In this document: positions 60,526-64,000 of the stretch, one piece after another
Numbering within the stretch: the stretch's first letter is position 1
How the letters are laid out: each line of letters opens with the position of its first letter
From: Sphingobacteriales bacterium 44-61
Lineage (GTDB): Bacteria; Bacteroidota; Bacteroidia; Chitinophagales; Chitinophagaceae
Direction of reading: 5' to 3'
DNA length: 64,000 nucleotides
Assembly: GCA_001898405.1 (NCBI GenBank)
Contig: MKTW01000002.1
Location: 637,714-701,713, forward strand
Notes under the pieces: generated by a model
Databases searched by the model: none
The model's input: the letters and a program-made list of their open reading frames with translations, nothing else
Told to the model about the DNA's origin: nothing
Translations under genes and position numbers: made by a program

Positions 60526-61203
60526 ATGAAAAAGTTATTCTTCTTATTTACCACTCTTTCTGTTATAGCAATAGTTATAACTTCCTTCAAGCCCATAACA
60601 GCCCCGAGAATTTATCCGGAATTAGAAGCCTATTTTAAATCGGTTGAAACAAAAGCGTTTAGCAAGGACCGCATGGATGTGTTAAGGAATATCCAATACA
60701 ATGTAGAGATAAGTGGCTATGACTTTGAGGACTGGAATCTGATTTTTTTCTGTAGTGAGAATACTTTCAGAAGCCAGGCATCGCAGGTATTTGCTCAAAC
60801 TTTGTGTTATGAAAGAAAGCACAAAAAAATAAATGTCTTTTCTGCGGGTCAAACAAGTGGAGAAATCGATCCCCGGCTGATTGCGTATTTAACTAAGATT
60901 GGCTACAGGATTGCCAAAAGCGAAAAGGAAGAGAAAACAATGTATGAGGTTAAGTTTAGTGATAGAGCAGATCCTATTATTCTTTTCTCTAAAACTATTT
61001 CAGATCAATCATTGCCTTCAAAGGACATCACATCCGTTGTAGTTTGCGATACGGAAAAAGAACCGGTATGTAAAGAATTAAAAACTCCTTCAACCCCGCT
61101 AAGTCTTGTTTTTCCAAAAGTATTAACTACAGATGACGCTGGAAAAGTTGAGGCTACATTGAAAAGCATTGCTGCAGAAATGCTGTATGTAACCCAAAAA
61201 TAA
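60526..61203 (+). CDS. Exported low-molecular-weight phosphatase / arsenate reductase-like protein
   Basis: From ATG 60526 the protein has 225 residues. A signal or anchor (~1-20) is followed by a region like the N-terminal part of Bacteroidota protein-tyrosine-phosphatase/ArsC proteins, then the CX5R loop Cys76-SENTF-Arg82, NVFSAGQTSGEIDPRLIAYL and a late VVVCDTEKEPVCKEL with two more Cys. Relatives in ars operons reduce arsenate or dephosphorylate. The family is normally cytoplasmic, so the signal sequence is odd. It is 22 bases after arsM. A longer frame from 60400 overlaps arsM and is rejected. Confidence 0.7.
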   Translation: MKKLFFLFTTLSVIAIVITSFKPITAPRIYPELEAYFKSVETKAFSKDRMDVLRNIQYNVEISGYDFEDWNLIFFCSENTFRSQASQVFAQTLCYERKHKKINVFSAGQTSGEIDPRLIAYLTKIGYRIAKSEKEEKTMYEVKFSDRADPIILFSKTISDQSLPSKDITSVVVCDTEKEPVCKELKTPSTPLSLVFPKVLTTDDAGKVEATLKSIAAEMLYVTQK

Positions 61204-61204
61204 A

Positions 61205-61858
61205 ATGAAAAAATATATTGCTGAGGTAATCGGCACATTTGCATTAGTGTTCTGTGGAACAGGGGCTATCATAATAAATCAGGAAACAAATGGAATTGTT
61301 ACCCATGCCGGTGTAGCTATTACTTTTGGCCTGATTGTTATGACCATGATCTATGCACTGGGGAACATATCAGGGGCTCATCTCAACCCTGCTGTTAGTA
61401 TTGCTTTTGCCATAGCAAAACGGTTCCCTGCAAAACAGATTTTACCATACATTGTAAGTCAGGTTGCGGGTGCTTTACTGGCAAGTATTATTTTGAAAGT
61501 TCTTTTCCCAGATAACCAGCTTTTAGGGTCAACAGTTCCCGCTGGAAGCGCATGGCAGTCTTTTATCCTTGAACTGATACTTACCTTCTTCCTAATGCTT
61601 GTAATTATTAACGTGGCTACCGGTAGTAAAGAACAGGGAATGTTTGCAGGATTAGCTATTGGTGCTACTGTTTTGCTCGATGCCATGTTCGCTGGTCCGA
61701 TTTGCGGAGCTTCTATGAATCCCGCACGTTCGCTTGCACCTGCACTTGTTTCAGGGCATTTAGAATACCTATGGATTTATTTAACAGCCACCATCCTGGG
61801 GGCAGTAAGCGCCATTCCGGTTTGGAAATATTTATCAAACAATTCAACAAACAAATAA
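61205..61858 (+). CDS. MIP-family aquaglyceroporin (AqpS-like arsenite channel)
   Basis: This 217-residue protein has six spans and both pore motifs: NPA in SGAHLNPAVS and NPAR in GASMNPARS. The neighbours arsR and arsM make a role in As(III) passage or efflux of methylated arsenic likely, as for AqpS in other ars operons. A function as a plain water or glycerol channel cannot be ruled out. It starts 1 base after the previous stop and ends 1 base before the next gene. Confidence 0.88.
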   Translation: MKKYIAEVIGTFALVFCGTGAIIINQETNGIVTHAGVAITFGLIVMTMIYALGNISGAHLNPAVSIAFAIAKRFPAKQILPYIVSQVAGALLASIILKVLFPDNQLLGSTVPAGSAWQSFILELILTFFLMLVIINVATGSKEQGMFAGLAIGATVLLDAMFAGPICGASMNPARSLAPALVSGHLEYLWIYLTATILGAVSAIPVWKYLSNNSTNK

Positions 61859-61859
61859 T

Positions 61860-62633
61860 ATGAAAATTGCATTATTCTCAGATATCCATGCAAATCTCCC
61901 GGCTTTGGAAGCCTTTTTCAAAGATGTCGATGCAAAAAAACCTGACGCCATTTACTGCCTGGGTGACCTGGTGGGATATAACATTTGGCCTAATGAAGTC
62001 ATTAATGAAGTCCGCAAACGTGGTATCCCGACCATTGCAGGTAATTACGATTTTGGCATTGGCAGGACAAGTGATGATTGCGGTTGTGCCTACAAAACGG
62101 ACGAGGAAAAGGCCAATGGCGCGGTTTCCATTTCTTATACCAACCAAATTGTAAAAACCGAAGAAAGGCGTTATTTGCGAACACTGCCTGCACATATTAC
62201 TATCGAATACCAATTGAACAATGACAAACAATATCTCCTGTTAGTACATGGCAGTCCCCGAAAGATCAATGAATATTTGTTTGAGGACCGGGATGAAAAA
62301 AGTTTACTCAGGATAATGCAGGATGCAGGGGCAGACATCATGTGTTTCGGTCACACGCATAAACCTTATCACCGGGTACTGGAGATTACGGAAGGGGAAA
62401 ATAAGCGGTTTAGACATGCCATAAATATTGGTTCGGTAGGAAAACCGAAAGACGGCGATCCGCGAGGTGGTTATGTGATTCTACATATCGAAGAAAACAG
62501 CAGCATCCTGAACAAAGAATCTATAAAGGTTGAATTTATCAGGTTTGACTATGACATAGAGAAAGCAGCGAAGGCAGTTGAAGAAAGTCCGTTACCGAAT
62601 GCATATGCGGAAAGTTTGAGAAAAGGTATATAA
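61860..62633 (+). CDS. Calcineurin-type metallophosphoesterase, first copy (His of GNHD replaced)
   Basis: This 257-residue protein has the metal-binding motifs SDIHAN (Asp8, His10), GDLVGYN (Asp36), VHGSPR and GHTHKPYHR, typical of YfcE/MJ0936-like phosphodiesterases. In the third motif it reads GNYD, with Tyr63 where its neighbour and the family have His. That His acts in catalysis, so activity may be changed. A short Cys-containing stretch (SDDCGCAYKTDEE) follows. Cytoplasmic. It may act on a nucleotide or phosphorylated arsenic-related compound; unknown. Confidence 0.82.
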   Translation: MKIALFSDIHANLPALEAFFKDVDAKKPDAIYCLGDLVGYNIWPNEVINEVRKRGIPTIAGNYDFGIGRTSDDCGCAYKTDEEKANGAVSISYTNQIVKTEERRYLRTLPAHITIEYQLNNDKQYLLLVHGSPRKINEYLFEDRDEKSLLRIMQDAGADIMCFGHTHKPYHRVLEITEGENKRFRHAINIGSVGKPKDGDPRGGYVILHIEENSSILNKESIKVEFIRFDYDIEKAAKAVEESPLPNAYAESLRKGI

Positions 62634-62642
62634 AATAAGGTA

Positions 62643-63383
62643 ATGAAAATTGCGTTGCTTTCCGATATTCATGCAAACCTGCCTGCCTTTGAAGCAGCAT
62701 TAAAAGTGCTGGATAGTCATCAACCGGACGCCGTTTATTGTTTGGGCGATTTAGTAGGATACAACGTTTGGCCCAATGAGATCATTGCTGAAATCCGGCG
62801 CAGGGGCATTGCTACGATTGCAGGAAATCACGATGCAAGAGTTAGTCAACTTACATCAACACAACTTGACGAACCCGGCAAAAATTACGGCTATAAGATC
62901 ATTGATACAGAAAATAGAAGCTATCTGGCCACCCTGCCTGCCCATATCCGAATAGACCACCAATTGACTGTTTCACCGCTGTCCATTTTACTCGTCCACG
63001 GTAGTCCTGACAGTAACGATGAATATTTGTTGGAAGATAAACCCGAAGACGAATTTCTACATACATTCCGAAAAGCGAAAGCCGATATTATTTGTTGTGG
63101 GCATTCGCATAAACCATATCACAGGATTTTAAGTACTTTAGACGAAAATAAAAATCATTTTTACCATGCCATCAATACCGGATCGGTCGGAAAACCGAAA
63201 GATGGTGATACCAGGGGCGGATTTGTGATGCTGACACTCCATGATTTCAGTAGTTCGAAAGTCGCCGAAAGTATTGAAGTAGAGTTTATCCGTTTTGAGT
63301 ACGAAATAGAAAGGGCGGCCAAAGCTGTTGAAGATAGCCCACTGCCGAATGAATTTGCGGACATGTTGAGAAAAGCATACTAA
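62643..63383 (+). CDS. Calcineurin-type metallophosphoesterase, second copy
   Basis: This 246-residue protein is a close paralogue of the one directly upstream, with the same order: SDIHAN, GDLVGYN, an intact GNHD (His63), VHGSPD and GHSHKPYHR. It shares long blocks with copy 1 (VGKPKDGD, FIRF-YDIE/YEIE-AKAVE-SPLPN), so the two come from tandem duplication. It lacks the Cys-rich stretch of copy 1. It lies 9 bases after copy 1 and 11 bases before gcvH. Confidence 0.85.
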   Translation: MKIALLSDIHANLPAFEAALKVLDSHQPDAVYCLGDLVGYNVWPNEIIAEIRRRGIATIAGNHDARVSQLTSTQLDEPGKNYGYKIIDTENRSYLATLPAHIRIDHQLTVSPLSILLVHGSPDSNDEYLLEDKPEDEFLHTFRKAKADIICCGHSHKPYHRILSTLDENKNHFYHAINTGSVGKPKDGDTRGGFVMLTLHDFSSSKVAESIEVEFIRFEYEIERAAKAVEDSPLPNEFADMLRKAY

Positions 63384-63394
63384 TTTATTTTAAT

Positions 63395-63774
63395 ATGGAA
63401 GTTCCAAAAGACTATAAATATTCGAAAGAACATACCTGGTTTAAGCCGGTGAGGGAAACAGAGGGTATTATTGGAATAACTGATTTTGCTCAAAGTGAAT
63501 TGGGTGAAATCGTATATGTCGATTTATCTCAAGTTGGAAAATCGTTCAGGAAAGATGAAGTGTTTGGCTCAGTCGAAGCTGTAAAAACAACATCTGATCT
63601 TTTTATGCCCGCAATGGCAAGGTCATGGAAGTAAATTCAAGTTTAAAGGATAACCCATCATTAGTCAACACCGATGCCTTTAATGAAGGATGGATGATAA
63701 AAATTAAACTATCCCCAAAATCAGAAATTGAATCCCTTCTAAGTGCTGAAAATTATGCTTCAACCATTGGCTGA
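63395..63774 (+). pseudogene. gcvH: Glycine-cleavage H-like lipoyl carrier gene with a frameshift
   Basis: The frame starts MEVPKDYKYSKEHTWF and continues through the lipoyl-lysine region FGSVEAVKTTSDLF. It leaves the family sequence at MPAMARSWK and stops at 63632-63634. In the next frame (from ~63616) the rest of H protein is intact: GKVMEVNSSLKDNPSLVN, GWMIKIKLS, SLLSAENYASTIG, stop 63772-63774. One base seems to be missing near 63613-63616. It could be a mutation, a sequencing error, or rarely a programmed shift. The full product would have ~126 residues, normal for H protein. It is placed in the ars operon, where a lipoyl carrier is unexpected. Confidence 0.75.
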
Positions 63775-63821
63775 TTATGAAAAGACCCCTTTTCTGAGCT
63801 ACCTTGCTATAAAAATAGATT

Positions 63822-64000
63822 ATGCTCCCAGGCGATCTTACAGGTGACCTAATTAAACGTCTCAACTTTATCAAGGGACAAATTGAAGCAATTACCCGAA
63901 TGCTGGACGAAGGTAAAGACCCTGACCAAATCACCATTCAGTTCAAAGCCGCGGATCAGGCATTGCAAAAGGCACATTTTCTTCTTTTGGATGAGGTTTT
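63822..64000 (+). CDS. CsoR/RcnR-family (DUF156) metal-sensitive regulator, 3' end outside window
   Basis: The first ~59 residues are seen: LTGDLIKRLNFIKGQIEAITRML then DEGKDPDQITIQFKAADQALQKAHFLLLDEV. This matches the CsoR family pattern IKRL--IEGQ---I-RM-------D---Q--A---AL. The Cys that normally follows the first helix (CsoR Cys36 position) is Pro here, so it is probably not a standard copper sensor. The later His/Cys ligands fall partly outside the window. It may control genes further right. It begins 47 bases after gcvH. Confidence 0.75.
   Translation, partial: MLPGDLTGDLIKRLNFIKGQIEAITRMLDEGKDPDQITIQFKAADQALQKAHFLLLDEV

Noticed and set aside
1..64000. CRISPR arrays, rRNA genes, intact insertion sequences or transposases
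   Set aside because: I saw no regularly spaced repeats with unique spacers, no rRNA-like sequence and no transposase or integrase motif in any frame.

Overview
The window looks like chromosomal DNA of a Bacteroidota bacterium, most likely of the Chitinophagaceae type. The reasons are a protein with a type IX secretion C-terminal tail, SusC/SusD and ECF sigma/FecR systems, LytS/LytTR two-component genes, a two-propeller sensor kinase, a solo RHS-core secreted protein, and a TTTG/TAnnTTTG promoter in front of the only tRNA. No computation was run. Calls rest on motifs and family patterns read by eye.

Region 1 (1-9.4 kb): the tail of a GMC oxidoreductase gene, a GT-C-like membrane protein, and a 2285-residue secreted modular esterase. 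Region 2 (9.4-21.2 kb): a tight minus-strand surface-polysaccharide operon. It runs from an atypical receiver protein through a priming sugar transferase with an apparent pseudo-receiver, then a GT2 enzyme, an AsnB-type amidotransferase, a SDR epimerase, a GT4 enzyme, a methyltransferase and a membrane GT2 enzyme. An EEP-family membrane protein and a second multi-spanning membrane protein flank it. Region 3 (21.2-34.2 kb): cell-envelope and signalling genes. These are an OmpA-type protein, an M14-like peptidase, a cytochrome c lipoprotein, a hemerythrin-like protein, a propeller sensor with a degenerate kinase domain, a LytTR regulator with two LytS-type kinases, an unknown exported protein and NhaA.

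At 34.36 kb lies tRNA-Lys(TTT). From there to the window end the DNA is visibly richer in A+T and has the content of a genomic island. It carries two excisionase-like HTH genes, a MobC/relaxase pair behind an oriT-like inverted repeat, several XRE-type regulators with palindromes at their promoters, and a Schlafen/AlbA-type ATP-binding protein. Next come an ECF sigma-FecR-SusC-SusD uptake locus and a second ECF-FecR pair that is not followed by SusCD. After that pair is a four-gene secreted cassette: two paralogous transglutaminase-like proteins flank a solo RHS-core protein with a possible JAB-like C-terminus and a small lipoprotein. The window ends in an arsenic/metal operon: arsR, arsM, an exported ArsC/LMW-phosphatase-like protein, an aquaglyceroporin, two metallophosphoesterases, a frameshifted gcvH and a CsoR-like regulator cut by the window edge. 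No integrase is visible, so the far border of the proposed island is probably outside the window.

The most unusual items are the transglutaminase/RHS-core cassette behind an orphan ECF-FecR pair, the pair of receiver domains lacking phospho-Asp at the head of the polysaccharide operon, the oriT-like structure, and the paired ArsR operator candidates.
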